A stretch of DNA of 7,993 nt from an uncultured Lachnospiraceae bacterium (GTDB lineage: Bacteria > Bacillota > Clostridia > Lachnospirales > Lachnospiraceae), in assembly GCA_948468325.1 (NCBI GenBank), contig CAOKHR010000105.1:1-7993 (forward strand), written 5' to 3'. Position numbers and translations under genes: made by a program. Positions 1 through 6,375 of the stretch are shown piece by piece (within the stretch, counting starts at the first letter, position 1; each line of letters opens with the position of its first letter). Under the pieces are notes generated by a model, which had not been told where the DNA came from, did not search any database, and was given only the letters and a program-made list of their open reading frames with translations.

Positions 1-1
1 G

Positions 2-508
2 CATGCAAACAGGGAAGTCAACCGCATGCTTGGGACGTCAGGGCAGTACAAAAGCGGTTCTACAATGATTGCCGTTTTGACGGAAGGAAGGTATTTTCAG
101 TGGATTTCAATTGGAGACAGCCGGATTTATCTGTTCCGCGGAAACAAGATTGTGCAGATGAACGCAGAGCATGTCTATGAAAGAGAACTGCTGTTAAAGG
201 CGGTAAATAACAGGATTTCCTTTGCCCAGGCTGCGACGGACCGGCAGAGAGACAGGCTGACAAGTTTTATCGGCATGGGGGATCTGACGCATATTGACGG
301 AAGTCTGCATCCGGTAGAAGCACAGGCGGGAGACCGGATTATCCTGATGAGCGACGGCGTATTTAACACGCTTTCGGAACAGGAAATCGGCAAAATCCTT
401 TCGGAAACGGCAACTGCTGCACAGGCGGCAAAAGTCCTGGAACAATGGGTGCTTGCACGCAATAATCCAAAACAGGATAATTTTACGGCAGTCATTCTGG
501 AGTTCTGA
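2..508 (+). CDS. PP2C-family protein Ser/Thr phosphatase, C-terminal part (5' end outside window)
   Basis: Metal-dependent PPM/PP2C phosphatase, expected to remove phosphate from Ser/Thr in the cytoplasm and so oppose the kinases encoded downstream. The frame is open from base 2 with no stop, and an in-frame ATG at 26 lies in the middle of the fold, so the gene starts upstream of the window. Visible family motifs are GSTMIAVL (59-82), the GDSR turn (113-124), MSDGVFNTL with the metal-binding Asp at 353-355, and the terminal QDNFTAVIL with the Asp-Asn pair at 476-481. The first metal-binding motifs (NED, DGxGG) would lie in the missing half. No transmembrane segment is visible. It ends 13 bases before the next phosphatase gene, whose Shine-Dalgarno sequence fills the gap, so the two are probably cotranscribed. 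The segment after GDSR has NAEHVYERELL and FIGMG in place of the usual DHS and RALG motifs seen in the second PP2C, so the two are divergent paralogues rather than a recent duplication. Family is confident; substrate is unknown. Confidence 0.9.
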   Translation, partial: HANREVNRMLGTSGQYKSGSTMIAVLTEGRYFQWISIGDSRIYLFRGNKIVQMNAEHVYERELLLKAVNNRISFAQAATDRQRDRLTSFIGMGDLTHIDGSLHPVEAQAGDRIILMSDGVFNTLSEQEIGKILSETATAAQAAKVLEQWVLARNNPKQDNFTAVILEF

Positions 509-510
509 AA

Positions 511-517
511 AAGGAGG
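511..517 (+). promoter_or_regulatory. Ribosome binding site of the second PP2C gene
   Basis: AAGGAGG lies 4 bases before the ATG at 522, directly after the stop of the preceding gene. It fixes the start at 522 rather than the in-frame ATG at 453, which lies inside the upstream phosphatase gene and has no comparable site. Confidence 0.85.
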
Positions 518-521
518 CAGT

Positions 522-1244
522 ATGAAAAGAGTTTCAAAATATGGTTATTCTGATATTGGGGGCAGAAAAGAAAATGAAGACACATTCGGTATTTATGTTT
601 ATGGAAAAAATCTTGTGTTAGCTGTCGCAGACGGCCTGGGCGGACAGGGAGACGGAAAGGAAGCTTCCCGGACTGCCATTGCATCTTTATCCGCGTGCGG
701 CGCAGACGGAGAATTCCCGAATGAGGAAGAACTGGCGGAAGCATTTGCAAAAGCAAATGAAGATTTAATGAGGAAGCAGTCGAATAAGTTTCATATGAAG
801 ACGACGGCGGTTTATCTCTGTATTCATAAGGTATGCGCCATATGGGGACATATCGGGGATTCCAGGCTTTATCATTTTCATAACGGAAAGCTCTCCGATT
901 ATACGTTAGACCACAGCCTTTCCCAAGTGGCGGTAGCCCTTGGGGAAATCGGGCGGAACGATATTCCGAACCATTCCCAGCGCAGCCGCCTGCTTCGGGC
1001 GCTGGGCTGTGAAGGGGAAGAGGCAAACATACACGCGCCGGTTACGCTCGAACAGGGAAAACATGCGTTTTTGCTCTGCACGGACGGGTTCTGGGAATAT
1101 CTCAGTGATGACGAAATTGCGGCGGTCTTACAGGAATCCGAGTCAGCGAAAATGTGGATATCAAAATTAAAACAGCAGATTGAGAAACGCTGTGAAAGCA
1201 ACAATGATAATAATACTGCCGCGGCAGTTATGTTAGAGGTATAA
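522..1244 (+). CDS. PP2C-family protein Ser/Thr phosphatase (complete, 240 aa)
   Basis: Complete cytoplasmic PPM/PP2C phosphatase of about the usual length for bacterial stand-alone enzymes (roughly 240-260 aa). The family motifs appear in order: RKENED (residues 15-20), VADGLGGQGDG with metal-binding Asp37 and Gly38, TTAVYL (94-99), GHIGDSRLY (109-117), DHSLSQ (130-135), LLRALG (157-162), TDGFWEYL with Asp188, and NDNNT with Asp229-Asn230. All acidic residues needed for the two-metal centre are present, so activity is expected. No signal peptide or membrane segment is seen. Start chosen at 522 because of the strong Shine-Dalgarno at 511-517; an upstream ATG at 453 would add 23 residues overlapping the previous gene. 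It stops 3 bases before the VWA-FHA gene, implying translational coupling. Its likely targets are the neighbouring kinases and their substrates (inference from position). Related to Stp/PrpC-type phosphatases that pair with Hanks-type kinases, but not assignable to an ortholog by sequence reading alone. Confidence 0.95.
   Translation: MKRVSKYGYSDIGGRKENEDTFGIYVYGKNLVLAVADGLGGQGDGKEASRTAIASLSACGADGEFPNEEELAEAFAKANEDLMRKQSNKFHMKTTAVYLCIHKVCAIWGHIGDSRLYHFHNGKLSDYTLDHSLSQVAVALGEIGRNDIPNHSQRSRLLRALGCEGEEANIHAPVTLEQGKHAFLLCTDGFWEYLSDDEIAAVLQESESAKMWISKLKQQIEKRCESNNDNNTAAAVMLEV
1235..1239 (+). promoter_or_regulatory. Ribosome binding site of the VWA-FHA gene, inside the PP2C 3' end
   Basis: AGAGG sits 8 bases before the ATG at 1248 and within the last codons of the upstream phosphatase gene (stop at 1242-1244). 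This arrangement fits coupled translation of the two genes. The match to the anti-Shine-Dalgarno is moderate. Confidence 0.6.
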
Positions 1245-1247
1245 AGA

Positions 1248-2828
1248 ATGAAAAGAAGAAAAATGGTTTTAGGCCGGATGGCGGCAGTTTTATTATTTCT
1301 TTGTTTTGTACTGGCTCCGATAAACAGTTTTGCGGCGCAGACAGATCGTTTTTTAGAAAACTGCGAAGTGGCGGAAGGAATGATGAAAGTATACTGCACG
1401 GATTTTTCAGAAGAAAAACAGATTCTGCCGGAGCAGTTTACGGCGGCGCTTGGCTCGCAGGAAACGGCAGTCACAGGCGTATCTACGGTACAGCAGGAGG
1501 GAACGCCTGTGACCGTATACTGTCTGGTGGATGTTTCCGGGTCCATGGACGAGAGCCAGATGGCGCAGGCAAAAGAAATTCTGACGTCCGTCTTAAACGG
1601 ATTGAAAGACAATGACAACATGGTAATCGGTTCATTGGGCAATGATCTTTCGGCAAGTGATTTTCTGACGGATAAAAGCGAGATTCAGGGAATGATAGAC
1701 AGTCTTGCTCCAGGAAACGAGGATACGAATTTATACAAAGGAATTGTAGGCGGCATACAGACGCTGAAAGAAAGCGGCAGGGCAAACAGGAAAAAATGCC
1801 TGCTGATTCTTTCTGACGGGGAAGACGACCAGAAAAGCGGCATTACGCAGAGTGAAGCGGAAGCGGCGGTCAAAAGCTCCTCCATACCGGTCTATACGGC
1901 GGCGACATTAAAAAGTTCCCAGACAGACGAAGAAATTGCATTTGCAAAGCTGCTTGGAAGTTTTGCACGCATATCGGTCGGCGGAAAAGATTACGCGCCT
2001 GCCATTGACGGAGTACAGGCGTCGGCAGTCGGCGAAGATATTCTGGCAAATATCAGAAGCGGCATTGTTTTGACACTGGATACTTCACAGGTGGACAGAA
2101 GCAACAAGGATACGCTTTTGCTGCGGGTGGTTTATACATCCGAGGATCAGAGCGTAAAAGAAGATACCATGGAAATTTTTGCGGAGGATTTGGTGTATGC
2201 AGAAGCCGGGGCAGAGGAACCGACCGAAGAACCGATAGAAGAAGCGACCGAAGAACCGACAGAAGTACCAGAACCTATAGAGCCGGAAAACGGATTTCCC
2301 TGGATACTTGCCGCGGGAATTGCCGCGGCAGTACTGGCAGTTCTTGTAATTATTATAATTGTACTGAGAAAGAAAAAGCAGGGTGCGGAGAATGAAAGTG
2401 AAGCAGCGTCGGAGGAGCCGCAGGATAGTTCCATAGAAAGTATACCGGAAACTTCCGCGGAGCCGCAAAAAGAGCGCAGAAGAAATCAGGCCGCAAAAGG
2501 ACCTGTTTGTGAAGTGAGATTTACGGCAATCGGATATGAAAACATATGTTTTGTATTGCAGATGGAAGAAGGCCGCATTTTAACGCTTGGACGTGACAAA
2601 CGCGCGGATCTGATTTTAAATCCGGAGGACAGAAAACTTTCCGGCGTGCACTGCAAAGTACAGTGCCAGGGCAATACGCTGCGGATTTGGGATATGGATT
2701 CCACGAACGGGACATTTGTCAATGGCGTGCCGCTGAAAAAAATCAAAACGGCAGTGATCGAAGAGGGGCAGTCTGTACGAATGGGAAGCTATGAGTATAG
2801 AATTGCAGTCAGAAACAAAGGAGTATAA
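1248..2828 (+). CDS. Membrane-anchored VWA domain protein with cytoplasmic FHA domain (526 aa)
   Basis: Probable transmembrane adaptor or sensor joining an extracellular adhesion-type domain to a phosphothreonine reader. Residues 1-29 form a signal peptide (KRRK n-region, hydrophobic core, SFA-A cleavage region). Residues ~87-275 are a von Willebrand A domain with an intact MIDAS: DVSGSM (Asp95, Ser97, Ser99), Thr160 in the EDTNLYKG loop, and Asp190 in LILSDGEDD. An acidic spacer (323-347) with repeated EEPTEEP-like units leads to a transmembrane helix (about 351-373) followed by RKKK, which sets the N-terminus outside. A charged linker precedes an FHA domain (420-522) with LGRD (Arg449), SGVH (Ser465, His468) and STNGTFVNG (Asn487-Gly488), i.e. 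the phosphothreonine-contact residues are intact. The gene follows a PP2C gene by 3 bases and precedes a receptor kinase gene by 1 base, so the FHA domain most likely docks a phosphorylated partner from this operon (inference). The VWA ligand is unknown. No LPXTG motif or enzyme domain is present. Confidence 0.93.
   Translation: MKRRKMVLGRMAAVLLFLCFVLAPINSFAAQTDRFLENCEVAEGMMKVYCTDFSEEKQILPEQFTAALGSQETAVTGVSTVQQEGTPVTVYCLVDVSGSMDESQMAQAKEILTSVLNGLKDNDNMVIGSLGNDLSASDFLTDKSEIQGMIDSLAPGNEDTNLYKGIVGGIQTLKESGRANRKKCLLILSDGEDDQKSGITQSEAEAAVKSSSIPVYTAATLKSSQTDEEIAFAKLLGSFARISVGGKDYAPAIDGVQASAVGEDILANIRSGIVLTLDTSQVDRSNKDTLLLRVVYTSEDQSVKEDTMEIFAEDLVYAEAGAEEPTEEPIEEATEEPTEVPEPIEPENGFPWILAAGIAAAVLAVLVIIIIVLRKKKQGAENESEAASEEPQDSSIESIPETSAEPQKERRRNQAAKGPVCEVRFTAIGYENICFVLQMEEGRILTLGRDKRADLILNPEDRKLSGVHCKVQCQGNTLRIWDMDSTNGTFVNGVPLKKIKTAVIEEGQSVRMGSYEYRIAVRNKGV
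2214..2288 (+). repeat. Acidic Glu-Pro-Thr-rich spacer repeat in the VWA-FHA gene
   Basis: Codes for residues 323-347, made of repeated EEPTEEP / EEATEEPTEVP-like units just outside the transmembrane helix. At DNA level a 15-base direct repeat (CGACCGAAGAACCGA) occurs at 2221-2235 and 2245-2259, offset by 24 bases and so in frame. It probably serves as an extended stalk, and its length may vary between strains by repeat slippage (inference). Confidence 0.75.
2817..2823 (+). promoter_or_regulatory. Ribosome binding site of the receptor kinase gene
   Basis: AAAGGAG lies 6 bases before the ATG at 2830 and overlaps the last codons of the VWA-FHA gene, whose stop is at 2826-2828. It supports a start at 2830; the in-frame ATG at 2791 would add 13 residues and lies upstream of this site. 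Confidence 0.85.
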
Positions 2829-2829
2829 T

Positions 2830-5800
2830 ATGTCGGAAGAAAGAAGATGCAGCAATTGCATGGCAAAAATGCCCGCAGAGGGCGAACGCTGCCTTGCCTG
2901 CGGTTTTGACAACCGGAATGTAGAACAGCCGGAATATGCGCTGCCCTGTAATTCCGTTTTAAAAGACAGGTATCTGATGGGAAGAATTTTAGGACAGGGC
3001 GGCTTTGGACTGACTTATATCGCATGGGATACTATTTTAAAAGTTAAGGTAGTCGTAAAAGAATATTTTCCTATGGGAGTGGTAACAAGGGGACAGGGAA
3101 TGTCAACCGCAGTGCTGTGGAACGCAACGCAGGTGAGCGCCGCGCAGAGACAGCAGGGATACAACAGTTTTATCAGAGAAGCCCAGAAAATGGCGCGGGT
3201 AGACCAGATTCCGTCTATTGTACGCGTAAGAGATACATTTCTGGAAAATGAAACGGCCTATATTATCATGGATTATGTGGAAGGCTGCACGTTAAAAGAG
3301 AAGCTTTTAAAGGAAGGTCCGATGGCGTTTTCACAGTGCATGGCGCTGCTTCGGCCAATGATAGAAGGACTGTCAAAAGTACATAAGCAGGGGATTATCC
3401 ACAGAGATATTAGTCCGGATAATATTATGATACAGCCGGACGGCAGCGTAAAGCTTCTGGATCTTGGCGCGGCAAAAGATATGACGGATGTGGGAGGGCC
3501 AAAATCGCAGCTTGTAGCAAAAAAAGGATTCAGCCCTCTGGAACAGTATGTAGAGAACGGCAAAATCGGCGGATGGACCGACGTTTATGCGCTGTGTGCC
3601 ACAATTTATTATTGTATTACGGGAAAACTGCTTCCCGCCGCATTGGAACGGATGGACAACGAAGAAGTTGTGTTTCCGCCCGCTATGAAAGAGGCGCTGC
3701 CGGATGATGTGATCCAGGCATTAAAGGACGGACTTGCGTTAAGGCCCGAAAAGCGTATCCAGAGCGCAGAGGAGCTTTTGCAGCGGCTGGATGCTGAAGG
3801 TCAAAAAGTACCAGGCGGCAGCGCGGCAGATCCTGCGCCGAAGAAAAAATCAAGCCGGAAAAAGCGGGTGCTTGGTTTCGCGGGCGGATTTTTAGCCGTA
3901 TGCATTGTTGGATTTATTGCTCTTGCAGCCCTTGGCTCCTCGGGACGAACGGCAAAACGCCTGGGAAATTCCAATGCGAATCTGGCAAACGGCGGCGGTT
4001 ATGCGGCAATTGACAAAAAATATCTGTATTTTACAGGTATGGACGACGGCTTGTATATAAGTGCCTACAATACGGCGGAAGGCGTTTTTGAAACCGAATC
4101 GGCGGAAAAAGTTTTTCAAAACGGGAAATATATCAACGTAGGAAAAGACGCTGTTTATTTCGTGGGCAAAGAGGATGGCCAGAGCGCGGTTTATCAGATG
4201 AATCCGGACGGTACCGGATGTAAAGCGCTTATCAGCAATGATGAACAGAAAGGTTACGACAGGCCGCAGTATGTAGAATATGAAAGCGGCAGGGAATATA
4301 TTTATTACATGCTGGAAAAAGAAGCGGGAGGAAGTTTAAAGGAATTATACCGGTACGATGTAAAAGACGGCGGGGAAGAGCTTTTGCTGGATAAAAATAT
4401 TTCCTGGTTTAATATTTATGAGGATTCGCTTTATATTATTGCGTTAGAAGACCAGAACAGCATTCTGATGCGTATGAATTTAAACGGAAGAAGCGGGGAA
4501 GTTCTGGATGATAAAAATATATATGAGTCGGGATTTGTAGAAGACGGCGCTATGTTTTTGTATTCTCTGAAAAAAGAGAAGACGGTTGTATGTAATTTGG
4601 ACGGAGAAGAAAAGAAAAGCTTTAGCAGTCTGTATCAGAATACCGACATGAGAGCCGCCTGCGGGTATGGAAACGACTGGTTTTATTACGCGGACCAGAG
4701 CGACGGCAGCCTCCGCCGCATGCATCAGGACGGAAAAAGCGACGGCGTTGTGATGGAAGATTATACGGCGGGGCAGATTTGTTATGCCAATGATTCACTT
4801 TGGATTCTGAAAGACGATAAAGAATTCCGGCAGCTGTTTCTGGCAGATGACGCCGGAGGCAGCCTGGTGAATTTGTCCGGGCCTGTGAGAAATCTGGAAT
4901 TTGAAGTGGCCAGTGAAGAGGATTTTACCTGGGAGGATGGTGAAAGCGGAAACGGCGTCGTCATTACCGGATATACTGGAACAATGCAGGAATTTACAAT
5001 TCCTTCCCAGATTGACGGCAGACAGGTAACAGAAATCGGTGAGGAAGCTTTTGTAGACGGAAGGATGTTAAAAGTCGGCCTGCAGGAAGGCCTGGTAAAA
5101 ATAGGACGCAGGGCATTTGCAAACTGCTGGGAGTTAGACTATATCAATATTCCGGAGACAGTAAAGGAAATCGGGGCTTTGGCATTGCTGAATGCAAATC
5201 TTGATGCTGTTTATATTCCAGCGGGCGTGGATACGATTGGATATGGCGCATTTCTTTTAAGAGGGGATGAAGATTCAGATGTGGAGCTGGAAGCATTTGA
5301 AGTCAGTGAAGAAAATACCCGTTTCGTATCGGCTGACGGAGTCCTTTTTCAAAAATCCGAAGACGGAACATTACAGATGATTGCGTATCCGCCGGCAAGA
5401 AGCGGGTCTTCTTATTCCATTCCGGAACAGGCGACAGAGCTCTGGCGCTATTCTCTGGGCAGGACAGCATTAGAGTCAGTTGAAATTCCGCCGTCTGTGC
5501 AGACGATTTATGATAATGCGTTTTATGGAGATAAACAGTTAAAAAGCATTACGGTCAGTGAGACCTGCAGTCTGCCGTCGGAATACGGCACGGCACTCCG
5601 GGTAAATTTTTATGACGGAGAAATGGAAGCGCCGGAGGATACGGCATTTACTTTTGAAGATACGGAAGACGGAACAGGAATTGTCATTACCGGATACACA
5701 GGTACACAGACGAGTTTTTCCGTGCCGGAACAAATTGACGGCAAGCCGGTAAAGGAAATCGGGGAGCGTGCGTTTGAAAACGGCGGCGCGGTAAAAATCC

Positions 5801-6351
5801 ATTTGCCGGACGGACTGGAAAAAATCGGACAACTTGCGTTTTTTCACTGCCAGAATTTGGAGTTTATCAGTCTGCCGGAGAGCTTAAAAGAAATTGGCAA
5901 CATGGCATTTTTAGATACGAATCTTATTTCTGTTTCCATTCCCGCGAATGTATCGGCAATCGGTACAGGGGCATTTCTGCTTAGAAATGACGGGCAGGAG
6001 AACAACAGATTCACAGATTTTGAGGTGAGCAGTGAGAATGCTTATTTTGAAGAAAGAGACGGCGTTTTGTGTAAAAAAATGGACAGTGGAAAATTGAGCC
6101 TTTTCGCTTATCCGCAGGGAAGAGCCGATGAGTCTTATACGATTCCTGATGATGTAGCAGAAATTGGAGTTTATAGCTTTGCAAGAAGTAAACTGACGTC
6201 GGTGGAAATTCCGTCTTCTGTGCGGAAAATTGATTACTATGCATTTGCTGACTGCTATGGGTTAAGCAGTATTGCGGTCAGCCAGAACTGCGAAGTGCTG
6301 GAACAGCAGGATGATTCCGAAGACAAGGCACTGGAAATCACGCGATATTAA
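2830..6351 (+). CDS. Receptor-like Ser/Thr kinase with zinc ribbon, propeller-like region and BspA-type LRR ectodomain (1173 aa)
   Basis: Hanks-type transmembrane kinase, much longer than PASTA kinases such as PknB/PrkC (roughly 600-700 aa). Residues 1-25 are a zinc ribbon (Cys7, Cys10, Cys21, Cys24). The kinase domain (~46-325) has glycine loop GQGGFG (55-60), Lys77 in VVVKEYF, αC Glu117, catalytic HRDISPDN (191-198, Asp193, Asn198), metal motif DLG (Asp211, in place of DFG), SPLEQY in the APE position and DVYAL (Asp251). All core catalytic residues are present. A basic stretch (KKKSSRKKR) precedes one transmembrane helix (~347-369), placing the kinase inside and the C-terminus outside. The ectodomain has seven ~40-residue units of YIYYM/LYIIA type resembling DUF5050-like propeller repeats (391-682), then two 215-residue BspA/LRR_5 modules (699-913 and 940-1154) with motifs such as VITGYTG, EIGEEAF and VEIPPSV. 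It ends at residue 1173 with no wall-sorting motif. The start at 2830 follows a strong Shine-Dalgarno; gap to the upstream gene is 1 base. Its likely role is sensing an external protein or polymer and signalling inward; the ligand is unknown. Confidence 0.93.
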   Translation: MSEERRCSNCMAKMPAEGERCLACGFDNRNVEQPEYALPCNSVLKDRYLMGRILGQGGFGLTYIAWDTILKVKVVVKEYFPMGVVTRGQGMSTAVLWNATQVSAAQRQQGYNSFIREAQKMARVDQIPSIVRVRDTFLENETAYIIMDYVEGCTLKEKLLKEGPMAFSQCMALLRPMIEGLSKVHKQGIIHRDISPDNIMIQPDGSVKLLDLGAAKDMTDVGGPKSQLVAKKGFSPLEQYVENGKIGGWTDVYALCATIYYCITGKLLPAALERMDNEEVVFPPAMKEALPDDVIQALKDGLALRPEKRIQSAEELLQRLDAEGQKVPGGSAADPAPKKKSSRKKRVLGFAGGFLAVCIVGFIALAALGSSGRTAKRLGNSNANLANGGGYAAIDKKYLYFTGMDDGLYISAYNTAEGVFETESAEKVFQNGKYINVGKDAVYFVGKEDGQSAVYQMNPDGTGCKALISNDEQKGYDRPQYVEYESGREYIYYMLEKEAGGSLKELYRYDVKDGGEELLLDKNISWFNIYEDSLYIIALEDQNSILMRMNLNGRSGEVLDDKNIYESGFVEDGAMFLYSLKKEKTVVCNLDGEEKKSFSSLYQNTDMRAACGYGNDWFYYADQSDGSLRRMHQDGKSDGVVMEDYTAGQICYANDSLWILKDDKEFRQLFLADDAGGSLVNLSGPVRNLEFEVASEEDFTWEDGESGNGVVITGYTGTMQEFTIPSQIDGRQVTEIGEEAFVDGRMLKVGLQEGLVKIGRRAFANCWELDYINIPETVKEIGALALLNANLDAVYIPAGVDTIGYGAFLLRGDEDSDVELEAFEVSEENTRFVSADGVLFQKSEDGTLQMIAYPPARSGSSYSIPEQATELWRYSLGRTALESVEIPPSVQTIYDNAFYGDKQLKSITVSETCSLPSEYGTALRVNFYDGEMEAPEDTAFTFEDTEDGTGIVITGYTGTQTSFSVPEQIDGKPVKEIGERAFENGGAVKIHLPDGLEKIGQLAFFHCQNLEFISLPESLKEIGNMAFLDTNLISVSIPANVSAIGTGAFLLRNDGQENNRFTDFEVSSENAYFEERDGVLCKKMDSGKLSLFAYPQGRADESYTIPDDVAEIGVYSFARSKLTSVEIPSSVRKIDYYAFADCYGLSSIAVSQNCEVLEQQDDSEDKALEITRY
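4000..4875 (+). repeat. Seven propeller-like repeat units in the receptor kinase ectodomain
   Basis: Residues 391-682 can be divided by eye into seven units of about 35-45 residues. Each opens with an aromatic strand such as YLYFTG, AVYFVGK, YIYYML, LYIIAL, MFLYSL, WFYYAD or LWILKD, followed by a strand like VYQMNPDG or LMRMNLNG. This pattern fits a DUF5050/YWTD-like beta-propeller; seven units would close one propeller. The units are divergent, and the fold is inferred from pattern only. Confidence 0.6.
4924..6291 (+). repeat. Tandem duplication of a BspA/LRR_5 module (241-residue period)
   Basis: Two 215-residue modules, residues 699-913 (4924-5568) and 940-1154 (5647-6291), align without any gap at a constant offset of 241 residues (723 bases). 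By hand count about 108 of 215 positions (50%) are identical. Shared anchors include VITGYTG, QIDG, EIGE, KEIG, AFLLR, FEVS and SVEIP. Each module holds several LRR_5-type repeats (I-G-x-x-A-F ... L-x-x-I-x-I-P). The join between them is residues 914-939. It is an old duplication of a whole functional unit, not a recent one. Confidence 0.9.
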
Positions 6352-6357
6352 TTTAAG

Positions 6358-6366
6358 AAAGGCGGG
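6358..6366 (+). promoter_or_regulatory. Ribosome binding site of the FHA kinase gene
   Basis: AAAGGCGGG precedes the ATG at 6376 by 9 bases, within the 24-base gap after the receptor kinase gene. It is an imperfect Shine-Dalgarno but the only candidate. No hairpin or promoter is evident in this gap. Confidence 0.55.
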
Positions 6367-6375
6367 ACAAAAGAT

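Noticed and set aside
26..508. ATG at 26 as a true start of the first phosphatase
   Set aside because: The frame stays open to the window edge, no ribosome binding site precedes 26, and a protein starting there would lack the N-terminal half of the PP2C fold.
453..521. Upstream in-frame ATG extending the second PP2C by 23 residues
   Set aside because: It overlaps the first phosphatase gene, lacks a ribosome binding site, and a strong AAGGAGG directly precedes the ATG at 522.
175..1026. Long open frame on the minus strand (283 codons) opposite the two PP2C genes
   Set aside because: It lies fully antisense to genes with clear family motifs, spans the junction between them, and its translation shows no recognisable domain; it is a composition shadow.
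2085..2468. Minus-strand frame rich in Phe, Tyr and Arg opposite the VWA-FHA stalk and TM
   Set aside because: Its repetitive makeup is the antisense reading of the Glu/Pro/Thr stalk repeat; no start signal or domain supports it.
2791..2829. Upstream in-frame ATG extending the receptor kinase by 13 residues
   Set aside because: The AAAGGAG at 2817-2823 serves the ATG at 2830, and starting there places the first zinc-ribbon Cys at residue 7 as in the two other kinases.
6352..6375. Possible terminator or promoter in the largest intergenic gap
   Set aside because: The 24 bases contain no inverted repeat, T-run or -10/-35 pair; only a ribosome binding site is seen.
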